The notes under the pieces are model-generated. The model saw nothing but the letters and a program-made list of their open reading frames with translations, was not told the origin of the DNA and did not search any database. From contig JAQPZY010001684.1 of the NCBI GenBank assembly GCA_029931535.1, forward strand, positions 8,835,501 to 8,899,500: a stretch of 64,000 nucleotides of DNA. Reading direction: 5' to 3'. This document shows positions 50,340 through 61,707 of this stretch, piece by piece (within the stretch, counting starts at the first letter, position 1; every line of letters starts with the position of its first letter). The DNA is from Margaritifera margaritifera (lineage: Eukaryota > Mollusca > Bivalvia > Unionida > Margaritiferidae). Position numbers and translations under genes: made by a program.

Positions 50340-50650
50340 ACACGGCTAAATAACAAAAACCGCAACCCAATGGTGTCACTGAGGTAAAACTGGGCCTTAA
50401 TTTGCCCTTGTCCCTAAACATTTGTAAACATGGTAACATAATGTTCATTTTCCTTTGTCCAGAAGAGCCGCTTAATGGCAATTTCCTATTGTCCCTATAA
50501 AGCGTTAAACGTGGTAGCATAATGTTCATTTTCCCTTGTCCTCCAAATGCCGCGTAATGTTAGTATCCCATTGTTCCTATACATCTTTCAGCAAGGTAAT
50601 CTAAATTTTCATTCTTCCCTGTCTCCTAAGTGCCGTTTAGGTGGCGCTTT
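50340..50650. repeat. About 81-bp tandem repeat, three to four copies, at the Polinton end
   Basis: TTGTCC-TA, GGTAACATAATGTTCATTTT and CC-TTGTCC blocks recur with starts near 50409, 50490 and 50572. Polintons often carry tandem repeats near their ends, so this may mark the 3' subterminal zone. Confidence 0.8.
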
Positions 50651-50999
50651 ACAGATATTACGTACTTCTGAGAGAGTGACATGTGTAAGATGAAGTTGTC
50701 TGCATTTGCATCATGCACAATGGAGAGAATGCTGGCATACCTCTACTTTCATGTACTGTGGCTGACATTTCTTTATATATTGTACTTGTGGAAATTGTAC
50801 ACGATCTAAGCACACACCTAACCAAAATGGCTGCTCCCATGTGCTCGAAACACCAGCCTGAATTAGTCCAAAGCACACTAACTTTAGCAGTCATTAAAAT
50901 ATGGAAAACGAATTTTTCCAGCGTTGGCATTACAAGCTTCTGAAAGTGAAATGAATGAATTACAAAACATATAAAAAGTATAAAAAAAAGTTATCTGCT

Positions 51000-52290
51000 T
51001 GTTTTTCTTTTACAATTTATCTTTGAAATCTGTTCTTTTTCATGTTTTTCTTGGCTTCCCTTTTCATTTCTGTCTTCCATTCTTTCTTTTTTTTCTTCTT
51101 CTGCTGAAGATGTCGTTGGCATCATCGTTTGGACCCAGACTTTCATTTATTCTCGCCTCAGAGTAGTTGAAAGTTGTCGACACGGGTGCCACATTTGGAG
51201 GAAAAGGTATTTGAGCAATGGGGACTTGAAACACTTCAAACACTTCTCTTCTCTTTTTCTCTTACATTCCCGTGCCGTGTCTGTCATCATCTTTGAAATT
51301 GCTGCTAGTTTTTTTTTCTTCAGTTTTCGTGAAATTCTTGAAAACTTTCAGAGTAGGTTTGGAGTCTCGTCTAATGTTTTCTGGTGCAACAGTTGAAGAA
51401 GTTGCAATAATTCTCTGTACTGTTGCGGTTTTACGTTTTTGACAAGTCTGCTCAATCCATTAACGATTGCTACTCTTATTATAAGTGTGACATCTCTGTG
51501 AGATTGGAATTAGGAGGTAAGTGTGACATTCGTTGTTAGTACCAATAGTAAAGTTCCATCGACTGTTTGTGATGAGCAAAAGTTAATTTTGTCTTTCCAT
51601 AATATCCAGGTGTGCAGGTGTGATATCGTTCCAGATTGGTCTGTCCTTGTTATATTCATCTCAACAATCCTCCTAAAAGGGTTCAGCAATCGATCTTCTC
51701 AAGGGAGCAGCGACTTTTAGCAATGGACCCGTCAGTATGGGAATAAATCGTCCTCGTTGAATGAGCACTTTTTTCTTTTTACTGACTGGAATTTTCGTTT
51801 CCACTATTTGGCGAAGAACGTGACTATGTAGTTCTAATTGCTGTTCCTGTATCTTGGTCATTGGACCCGTTCCTTTGAAAACGTTTAATCAACATTCACC
51901 ATGTATCGATTATTTCTTCAGGTACTTTATGAAAGATATGTTTTCGCATCGGAACACTGGCTAAACGATAAGAGATATCCTGTTTTCCTATTTTGGAAGA
52001 ATCTTTGGACGTTGACGAAGGTGTGAACTGTGATTTGAAGACATCTTGTTCAGAGGAACTGAAGTAAGTCTTGTCCAACACTTCTTCTTTTATACTGGAA
52101 TTGGTTTCCACTGGTTGTCGGACCGTCGTACCAGCTTGACTTTCGGTACCCCTGGACAACGAGTTGGCAGAATCACACTCCAGAGTGAACTCCCTGTAAA
52201 AGCTGAATTGTATGCAATCTTTAGGAACATAACAAGAGGGTGAGAGGGAGAACTGATTCTTGGCCACTGATAGGCACGAAGACACTGACA
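51000..52290 (-). pseudogene. Polinton-like structural gene remnants on the minus strand
   Basis: The minus frame 52285-51896 (129 codons) reads EEVLDKTYFSSSEQDVF and RKHIFHKVPEEIIDTW. The frame 51861-51673 begins MTKIQEQQLELHSHVLRQIV and continues KKKKVLIQRGRFIPILTGPL, a basic segment then a hydrophobic one that recurs in Polinton gene sets. Farther on, around 51470-51390, LSRLVKNVKPQQYRELLQLL is readable. The strand is opposite to the neighbouring Polinton remnant, so this is either an inverted part of it or a second element. Confidence 0.4.
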
Positions 52291-55215
52291 GAATTAGGCA
52301 TGCTACAAATTGAATCAGATGGAACCCTTGGTAAAATCAACCATATGCAAATGTGCAAAGAGGAATCAAGCATAGGAACAGTAAAAGATAAAGATATACT
52401 AAAGAGACAAATCCAAGATATCACACACGAATTTTGTTAAGTTCTCAATGGCATTGGCAGGATAAGAGATGTCAGAAATAACTAGGAGGTTTTAGTAAAA
52501 CTCAACATGAAACCTGAGGCAAATCCAGTAGCACGGAAACCTAGACCAGTTGATTATTACTTGCAGAAACCAATCGAAGAGTGGATTGAACAAGGCATAA
52601 AGAAGATATCTCCTAACCAGCACCAAAGGGCAAGCCAGTAACCTGGCGCTCACCACTAGTAGTAAAGCCTAAACCAATATATAACAAGCTACCAAAAGAA
52701 AAGATGGGACGACACATGGTAAGAGCCAGCGTGGATCCGCATATACTAAATAAATTTATGAAAAAGGGCAGGATATTACAGGGATCAGTAGTTTAGGACA
52801 TCATGTACAAATTCCACGACTGCAAAGTGTTCACCAAACTTGACTTGAAGTAGGGATATTGTCAACTCACATTAGACCCAATATCTCGAGAAATAGTTAC
52901 CTTCAGAACACCATTGGGCAACATGAGACCAAAACGCATAGTGATCGGAGTAAAATAATCCCAAGTTCTCTTTGATGAGAGAATGTATATAATATTCGGA
53001 GATATTCCAAAAGCCTCAATCAGGTGGATGACATTCTCATTGGAGGACCCAACCTTGAAGAGCACAACAAAATACTAAAAGCAGTCATACTGAGAGCATC
53101 CGACTTTGTTGTCCTCTTCAATGTCAACAAAAGAAAATGTCTATTTTAAGTGAGAAATAAATTGAATTTTATGGATACAGCTTCGCAGCGAATGGACTAA
53201 AGAGAAAGTATGTGCAGTAATGGAATGCAAGCCACCCGAATCGAAAGAAGCTGTCCGCAGTTTCCTGGGAATGATTGGATACCTATCTAAGTTATCTCCA
53301 GCTATGCGCCATTCACAGCACCACTTAGACGAATAACTAGAAAGGAAGCTAAGTTCAAATTGGGGCAGGAAGAATACACAGCATTTGAGAACTGAACGAC
53401 AGCATTACAAATGAAAATACATTAGTCTACTTTAATTTACCCAGATACATAATTGTGAGAGTTGGGGACAGTTTTAACGAAAGAATGGGCTATTCAAGAA
53501 ACAGAGTAATGATGTCAGCCTGTACATTTCCTCAGGAGAGCGAAGACAGACACAGAAAAGAGCTACACCTAGACAGAAAAAGATTCACTAGCAATAAGAT
53601 GGACTAAGAATCGATTCATCACCTACCTTATAGAGCACAAAGTTCTCCTGCCTGTATTTAATAAGGCAGCGTCTAAACTTCCACTCAGAATTGAAAAGTG
53701 GGTGATGGACATGCAAGATGTTGAGTACGAATTAGTATATGAACCTGGCAGATATGAAGAGAATCCTATGGGACGTTTTATCCAGGCGTCCGTTATCAGA
53801 TACAGGTAAACACGGCACATAATAAGTCATGAAATATGTTGTAGTAGCAAAGCATGCCATCATATTTGACAGCATTAAGGAGGAGACAGTGAGAGAGACA
53901 TTCGGATCCAAAAGCTAAAAGAGAAGATCCTCGTAGGTGTCTGAGAGCTCCATAAAACTGATATTCCATCTTTCTACATAATTTGACATGATTTCAGCAT
54001 ATCGGAGGGATTGATCTTCAGATTAAAGCAGATTGTCATTCCCAAAGAGTTTACAACGAAAAGTCATCAAAGCCGCACACAGCTTTGGACACTTAGGAAT
54101 ATCTAAAACCAAACAAATGCTGAGAGAAAAGTATTGGTTTCCAGCACTGGACAGTTTGGTAGAAGACATCATCAGCTAGTGTTCAAATGCTAAGTGACCA
54201 CTAACCTATCAAACCAAGTACATTACTGGTCAAGCCACGGGGCAGTTTTGCAGCAGATGTTATAGGATCATACCCAGATAGACATAGCAACCTAGTTGTA
54301 ATTGACAAGAGAACAAGGTAAACGAAATTGGAAGCCATCCGTAGTACATATTTTAAGCAAACAAAAGAGAACCTAAAACGATCGTCGTTACCCATGGTAT
54401 TTCAAGACAAAGGGAAAGCGACAATGGACCACCATTTAACTCTAAACACTTAACAAAATTTGACAAATACGAAGAATTCATGCACCATCTCATCACTTCA
54501 CAACACCCAAGAGAAAATGAACGGGTAGAAAATTTTATGAAGCTACTTAAGAAGGCAGAGCAGATTACACATTTGCAAGGTGGACACATGTCAATATCTT
54601 TACAGGAAACGCTCACAGGGTACAAATCAACACCACATACTGCAACCGGAGTTGCACCAGACGCAGAAATGATTATTAGACCAATCAGAACTAAATTAGA
54701 TTACCAACACCAAGACAGCTGCCAGAAATATGATCCCAACAAAATTAATGAAAATAACAGAAAATACAAAGAAAAATTAAAACAGAATGCAGAAAATAAG
54801 TATACAAAGGAAAACACTTTTGTACTTGAAGACTATGTACTTCTAAAACAGGCCAAAATAAATAAATGGACAACTTTTTATGAACCAGCATTCTATATTA
54901 TATACAGAATTAATGGATTAACAATCGCAGCCAGCAGAATTACAGACGGAAGAGAGTTGTACCGTGATGCAAGTCATATAAAACATGTAAATGCAGCTGT
55001 GCAAAACCAAGGGGAAGAGCAATGACACATGAAATAACGCAGAGACAGACCAAAACAAGTCTAACGTGAAACTGTTTTCAATCGCTAGGGCCGAGATTGA
55101 CCCTGAAGAAACCCAACCATTTATAAGGGAGACTACTCCAGAATGCACTGAACCAATACCTTTGGATAGACCCAAAATAACTTTGATAAAGGAGCACCAG
55201 GAACCACCCATTGAC
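52230..55215 (+). pseudogene. Ty3/gypsy retrotransposon pol remnant
   Basis: Protease end (LIGTKTLTELGMLQI, 52260), RT (RPVDYYLQKPIEEWIEQGI near 52540; VFTKLDLK then a stop near 52850, GYCQLTLDPISREIVTF; SFLGMIGYLSKLSP near 53250), RNase H (TEKDSLAIRW near 53575; LPLRIEKWVMDMQDVEYELV near 53680), integrase zinc finger (HSFGHLGISKTKQMLREKYW near 54083) and integrase core. The last open frame, 54480-55025 (181 codons), covers the integrase C-terminal part (RENERVENFMKLLKKAEQI, then LTGYKSTPHTATG). Many stops and frame changes. No gag and no LTRs recognised. Confidence 0.85.
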
Positions 55216-55718
55216 CCACATTAACTGAGAGATTGTGTTGAATAGACAGTACTAATACATTCTAGTGAAATGATATAGTTAACTACTAGGACTAATTATG
55301 ACTGAATCTTATTATTAGCGTAGTTAGTGAATATAAATTCTCACATCAAAATAAATAATCTGGATAAATAGTGATTCTAGATATGGATTAGGCAGTGACG
55401 ATTTTCATGCGTGATTATTTGAAGTACCTGTTAAGTGATCATTTATTCATATTCAAAAGTACTGGAAATTCCAAATTTCGTAGAACTTTGAAAGTAATAG
55501 CTAGTGAATAACATTCAGTTCATAAGTTATCATTGAATACTTATTTTAGTAGTTTTAAACGCAAGTTGATTTTCTTGTTAATTCTGTTCAAATTATTTCA
55601 TTAAATAACAGAGGAATGTAATATCTAATACATGCTGAGGAAACAATTTAATTGCATTAGGCAGATTTAGCATATCGTAAGTAAACTGCACTTCCGTGTG
55701 TCGCATTATCACTTTAGG

Positions 55719-55719
<1 letters not shown>

Positions 55720-55757
<38 letters not shown>
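55720..55757. repeat. (CA)n microsatellite
   Basis: About 38 bp of CA units followed by TGTGTGTG. Confidence 0.97.
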
Positions 55758-55759
<2 letters not shown>

Positions 55760-58234
55760 TGTGTGACGTAGTCATTAACAAAGTTTGACAGAAAGTACAC
55801 TGGAAACCGATTGGGAAGCGAAAGTAGTCGCCAGAATTAACCAATGTGTAAACCATTCTAGATCAGTATCACGTGACCATGTACAGCCAATCACACAACA
55901 GGAAACGCTGTCAATTCATAACAATTGGAATTATATCACCATATACGACTAAAATGATTTAATGTTTTGTTATTGAGACGACTAGCGGTTTCTTTTATTA
56001 GGTTGGAGGCCCAATCTGATAACTAATGTCTAGCAGATGGAAAATGAGGCACAAAGAAAGAACAGTTTCAAAATTGTTATTACTTTTATTAAAGAGACAT
56101 AGAGTTGTTAAGTTTTCTTTCTTTTCTCAACTTGAGTTCATATATATCGTGACACATCACCTTCAGTCGCTACTACATCGATGTATTGTCATTCAATAAG
56201 TATTTTGCTATTTTGACAGTAAAACATATATCGATGCAGTGTATCGTCGCAGAAATCCGATACGTATCAATGAATCATTGCACCTCTCATATGTAATGCA
56301 TGACAGCAACATCGAATAAGGGCAAGCACAACGACCACCTTAGACGGAATAGTTCTGGTTCATTATTACCTACTTGTTTCTTTAATTTTCATTAATGCAT
56401 TACGTCGTTTGTGCTGTTTTGTTGTTTCTATTTGTTGTTGCTGTTGTTTTTGTTTTTGCTTTTTTGTTTTGCTTTTTGGTTGTTGTTGTATTTTGTCCTT
56501 TTCAGTGTTTCATTGTGTTTCGTTAACCAGATGATATTTCATTCCTTTTAACAAACTTAGTTCCGTTCACTGCTGTAAAGTAGCATGTATTACTTCACGG
56601 TTCTCAGGTTTCATTCCTACAAGGAACGATGTGTAAAATGTTCAATGAAATTTTCAAATAATTTTTTGTTTTGTTGTTCTTATAACATAACAGAATGAAT
56701 AATATGCTTGTTTTTAAGTATATAATAAAAAGGTTATTGACTGTGTCTTAAAAAAAATATTGGGTCCTCGTTCATGTGGCGTAGAATGCCCTCGCAAGTT
56801 CGGTCAGTCTGCTCTACATGACCTCGTGCCCAATATTTGTCAACACTCATTTAATAACCTAAACATGTTTGCTTCAAAAGAAATCACCGGATGAGAAATC
56901 GAGTATACATTGACATTTTCAAGTAGAGTTTATCGAAGAAATCTCCAACCCAGAAGATATTTCTAATGATAATTCCTCCCCTAAGACTGTGTGTTTATTT
57001 AGCGACGACTTTGACGGACATTTGAAGAGGATTTTTCAGTACGAAATAGCAGCGTTGAAAGCACTAACAAGTTATCTCTAAATCTGTTTATTAGATTTGA
57101 TTTTCAGCGTACTGACTGTGTATGACAACGAAAGTATTTGAAAATTAGGTCGAGCCAAGTGTGAAGATTAACGAATATTGTTAGGAGAAAATCGCTCGTT
57201 CGAATTTACGGATTTCCGTCGGAGACATAAAGACGGTGAAATCGTCAATAGTATGGATGGTCAAAGAAATGTACCGTATTTTTTAAAACAAACTCACACA
57301 CAATAATAATAAGGAAATTGAAGTATTATAAGAGAAATTAATTTCCTGTCATGCTTACTGGGTATTTCATATTTGTTCTTTAGTTTATCTTCGTATATGG
57401 GCTATGACTCTTTTTTATTGTTGAATAGGCATTAAGATGGAGGGACAATAGGCCGGTGTACAAATAATTACTTAGTTTGGGATTTTTTTGTAGATAATAA
57501 TGACAGTGTTTTAGCCTGAATATCCAGTATTCCTGTCACTGAAGTCATTTTGAATAAAATAAACATAAACTATCCAGCAATCATTAATGGAAATGTTTTC
57601 CTCAAAAGCTGGTCATTTGACTTCATATTTGTTTTTCATCTATGTGTCACAATCTTAAAATGCTCTATACATAGTCGAGGACACATATTGTACCACGGTA
57701 AGGGTCAGACGTCTTTGCTATTTTCCAAATTTACATTCCTGATTTTCCCGAATTTCTTCGTGTGTTTCTAAATGATTACTTACAATATCCATGTAATTAT
57801 TAGTGTCTGTATCACTCATATTCATGTATTTTACTCATTTTACTTTGGTTTTCGAATTATCATATTCTAGAAGACAAATAATTGTCAATGTACAACGGAC
57901 TTTAAGTAAAAGAATCCAGTGATCAGGAAGAAAACCTATGACCACCGGTGGATAACCACTAACTAAAATACCAAACAATGACTGAGATCGAAACCGAGTC
58001 ATAACCTGCACGAAGCAATTGCTTAAATACTAGAATATCAATATATCCTCTGAAATTCATCTATAAAATCAAAGACCTCTCTTGATATAAATTATCGAAC
58101 TCGTTTACCCGAAGCTATAGGGGTAAGATTAAGATAGCATGCTCTAATTTCCGACTGCCTAGACACACTTAATATCAATGTAAACAGACACTAGCTGTCG
58201 GTGCCTGGAAATAGTGTGACGTTATCTACTGAAC
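55760..58234. other. Upstream region of the second GH1 gene, no gene seen
   Basis: AT-rich sequence with T/G-rich low-complexity stretches near 56420-56500. Any promoter of the plus-strand GH1 gene should lie at its right end; I see no convincing TATA box or initiator. Confidence 0.5.
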
Positions 58235-58424
58235 ATGGCGGACAGAAGAAAGACAGGGTATATGGGGTGCATGTATAGTTTCTTATGTCTGTGTCTTTGT
58301 ATATTAGCCGTTCACACTGATTCAGCTTCCGATGTGAGTTTTGAGCTGGGGAGCTTCGCCGACAACTTCCTATGGGGAGTGTCGACCGCTGCTTTTCAGA
58401 CAGAGGGTGCATGGAACGAAGAAG
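58235..58424 (+). CDS. Second GH1 gene, exon 1 (signal peptide and GH1 start)
   Basis: The ATG at 58235 begins a basic n-region (ADRRK), then a hydrophobic Cys/Leu-rich core (YSFLCLCLCILAV), read as a signal peptide. After DVSFELGSF comes ADNFLWGVSTAAFQTEGAW, the conserved GH1 N-terminal motif with the substrate Gln. The donor is GTATTT at 58425, phase 1, the same exit phase as exon 1 of the minus-strand gene. I find no SIWD-type second exon in the remaining 5.5 kb, so intron 1 is probably long or the gene is broken. It lies head to head with the minus-strand GH1 gene, 17 kb apart, and is probably a paralogue. Confidence 0.8.
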
Positions 58425-58547
58425 GTATTTTGATTTCTTTTTAAAAAAAATTAATATAACCTGATTGAAATTTGCAAATGTTTTTAGTGGTTGATCAACT
58501 AAAGTCAAAGTTATCTTATCGCAAACAAATTATGACCAAACAGAAGT

Positions 58548-58554
<7 letters not shown>

Positions 58555-58641
<87 letters not shown>
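58555..58641. repeat. (TA)n microsatellite
   Basis: TA run of about 87 bp with one GATA interruption, 130 bp into intron 1 of the plus-strand GH1 gene. Confidence 0.98.
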
Positions 58642-58642
<1 letters not shown>

Positions 58643-59516
58643 TAAATCGAGACACATGACTGGAATTCATAATTAGTGACTCTGCCTTAAAACAATATAG
58701 TCGGCCTTAAAAATGGCACTAAAGAAAATTACAGCTGACAGCATTCATAAATATTAAAGGATTTTAAGACATCTTGATGTTCATTAAAATTGAGAAAGAT
58801 GAGAATGTTCTATCAATCAAGTTTTATCATTCATGTTCATAGAATTGAGACCTTAATATATTTTCTTAGATCGGAGGATCGGCATTGTTCCATTATGGAA
58901 CAGACTATATCAATGTGAATAAATGTAAATATTTTTCTTGTGTCTCAGTATTGCGACTGCGCTTTTTTTTCTTTTTTTTTTTTTGTTTGTTGGGATCGTG
59001 ATTTTATAAAAGATTCAAGAAGTATTTGGGAATAAAAAGTTAACAGTTGTATACAGTTTCATTAAAAAGACAATTATGTTGCAGAGTTAGCTACGTTGTC
59101 GTCGCAGGCAAGTCAGATCCACTTCAATTTGTCTTTGGCCCGTCGCTTCAAATTTGTTGGGCCGGTTAAGTCAATGAAAATAAAAACTATCGTATCTTTT
59201 GAAGCGGATGCTTTTTTCACGTATGATAGTTTGATCATATGATACGTCATGTTTATTATAAATTACTCATTGTTGTTTACATCAGTCGTTAGACAAGTTC
59301 GATTCTAACACCGCCCCCACTAACCCCCAACGCTCCCGTGGTGAGTGGGGTAGGGTAGAGGCGAGGATTGTAAGATTTCCCTTCGTAATTAAATTAAAAA
59401 AATAATTTCCATTCGAAGATTTTCTTTCCCAACTGATTGTTTTCTATTTTCGAAACGACAACTGGTTAAATTGGGGAAAATGATAACACAGACTTGGAAA
59501 ATGGAAGGCTAGTAGA
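58642..59516. other. Intron sequence of second GH1 gene, no features
   Basis: No second GH1 exon, RNA gene or clear repeat seen. A T-rich run lies near 58962-58985. Confidence 0.5.
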
Positions 59517-60627
59517 TAGGGCTGAAACGATTACCCGGATAACCGTTGACGGTTCGAGTACTAGCGGCAGCCGGTTACAAAATTTAGTAACGCGTTAATC
59601 GTTACACATTTCCCACCACCACCCCGTCTCCTTTAGTAACACCTAGCGTATGTAGCTAGCCAAGTAATTTTAGAAACAAATTGAAAATGTGTATAAACTT
59701 TTACATCCACAGACTTTTCTTCAAAAATAAGCTGCTTTAAAGATGAATTGCTACACATCTGAAAACTGAATTTGTTCTGTAGTTGAAGTTTCACTCATTG
59801 TTTTAACTTCCAATCTGCATATTCGTATTTACTTATGACTAATCTTAAATACGTTATAACTCATCCGAGTTCAGGTATGACTGAGTCAAGTGGTTCTTAA
59901 ATTGGGAGAACCTGAGACAGAGACAGCTTGTTGTAATGCCGACTTCCTAGTCATATATGAAAAAGTGTATGATTAATCAGTTTAATCTGCAGGCTGTATT
60001 AGTCACTATCATAATGATGAATTATGTTGTATTTGGAAGTTTGGAACAAAATGTAGCCACAGATAGCATATCCAAGCAGATTCACTTGCGATCTGCTCAT
60101 TCAGTCTTCGGTCTATTTAAATTTATCATAGTCAATTCTACTTTCCACCAAACTGGCTTAGACACATGGATTGAAATTAAACCTTTACGCAAACACGCAC
60201 ACAGACGCATTCAAACACATACGAACCTTATTTTCTTCTTTTCAAAGTTCCGGCGTCTTATCTTTTGGAGTCTAAGTCAATTTAACCCTAGTAAAACGCA
60301 AGTTCAACACTTAGCGTTTGAGTGATCATGACAATCGGGTTGTTTGGAACTGATTAATGCATGAAATGGCGGAGAATATGACAAAATAATAAAGGGTGGA
60401 ATGTATACGTAGAGCTCATACAAAAGCAGGCGAAAAATGTATCAGTGTCAGCAAATGTGACACGTAAGTTTCACCATACTTTAGAAACTGGAAAGTTTGA
60501 TTAGGCTGTAATTCATGCAAGTTCACAATCTGTACATGACGTGTTTCCGACTGCGATTAACCGGTTGCAGTTCGGTTAAAGTCTCACGGGTAACCGGTTA
60601 AATTATTGACTAACCGTTTCAGCCGCA
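59517..60627. mobile_element. Non-autonomous hAT element, 1111 bp, with perfect 8-bp target duplication
   Basis: The left end TAGGGCTGAAACGATTA matches the reverse complement of the right end, TGCGGCTGAAACGGTTA. CTAGTAGA flanks both sides exactly (59509-59516 and 60628-60635). TAGGGCTG-type ends and 8-bp duplications are hAT hallmarks. Sub-terminal GGTAACCG-like blocks occur at both ends. The interior frame 59957-60325 does not resemble a transposase, so the element needed a partner to move. Confidence 0.92.
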
Positions 60628-60635
60628 CTAGTAGA

Positions 60636-61174
60636 GTGTACGATAGTAGAATACAAAGCATTAATGTAGGATTAACAACATTGCATTTAGTGCATAAAAT
60701 CCCATCTCACCATTCGATATTTCTATCAGGTAGAAAATCACTGCATATCAGACAGTTGTACCCACAACCCATCCCCCATAAAGTTTATCGTGGTCTGTTT
60801 TCGTTTTTGCTTTACGTTTACCTTTAAATGCAACATTATCATCTAAAGGTATAATTACCTGGGCAAAGTTCTCCTCAAATTCCTGGTTAACAATTCCCTT
60901 ATCAATTTCAACTTTTCCCAGATCAATTATTTTCAGTCCAACCTTTTTCTTCTTCTTGGGTCACTTTAGACGCTTAAAAGGTGGTTAATGTTAAATTCTA
61001 GAATTATTTTGCTATACATTGCCCTTAGAACATCAAACGCACAGCAATCTCTTTTCAAGTTCCTATCCTTCTCCAATTCAAGTAATACCCGCATAACAAG
61101 TGACATCCTGTGTTTATTCCACTGTAACACATGGTTTTCGACACTGACCCTTCATAGTCACACACTTACAGTAT
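60636..61174. other. No gene supported
   Basis: Short frames on the plus strand only. It could include the C-terminal end or 3' flank of the minus-strand polymerase remnant. Confidence 0.4.
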
Positions 61175-61632
61175 TTATCTGATCCATCGCTTCGTTATAT
61201 AGTGTGCAAAAACAGGTGTGTGGTCAGCGCATTTCAGGGCAATCTTCTTCATCCGCATGTTGTAACGTTCGTGGTTCAACGATCGAGTAAAAGATTGTTC
61301 CATGTAATTGTTCTCTTGAGTAAACACACAATGTTTGTACATATCCATTCTTAGGCTATGATACATGACGTACTTTTGAATCCTTTGCAAGTTTTCTTTT
61401 CACCTTATGCAGTTCTGTCGGCGTACAACTTGAATCTCAGGCCTGCAAACTCACTAATTTGAATATCGTTTAACTCACCCTTGACAACTCCACAACCTTT
61501 TTGTTGACTTGGGTAATGCCAAGCGTTGTTTATTTTATTTTTTGTTGTTGCTGTTGTTGGATAGTCGCTGGTATCATATGCCATTATGTCATCTTTAATG
61601 TCCTTGTTATAGTTTATAATCTCCACATCTAC

Positions 61633-61635
<3 letters not shown>

Positions 61636-61706
<71 letters not shown>
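61636..61706. repeat. Compound (GA)n(GT)n microsatellite within polymerase remnant
   Basis: GA units to about 61670 followed by GT units to about 61706. On the coding (minus) strand it lies just upstream of the segment leading to YDTSDYP. Confidence 0.97.

Positions 61707-61707
<1 letters not shown>

Larger units (their letters stand above)
43140..50700 (+). mobile_element. Polinton/Maverick (adintovirus-like) remnant
   Basis: A stretch clearly richer in G and C than its surroundings. Broken plus-strand genes occur in one direction: protein-primed family B DNA polymerase, an unknown frame, packaging-type ATPase, two or three structural-like genes and a major-capsid-like gene, then 81-bp subterminal repeats. 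This gene set defines Polintons/Mavericks, self-synthesising DNA transposons related to adenovirus-like viruses. I do not see a retroviral-type integrase, a maturation protease or terminal inverted repeats. Every gene has stops or frame changes, so it is an old, inactive, shortened copy. Confidence 0.8.
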
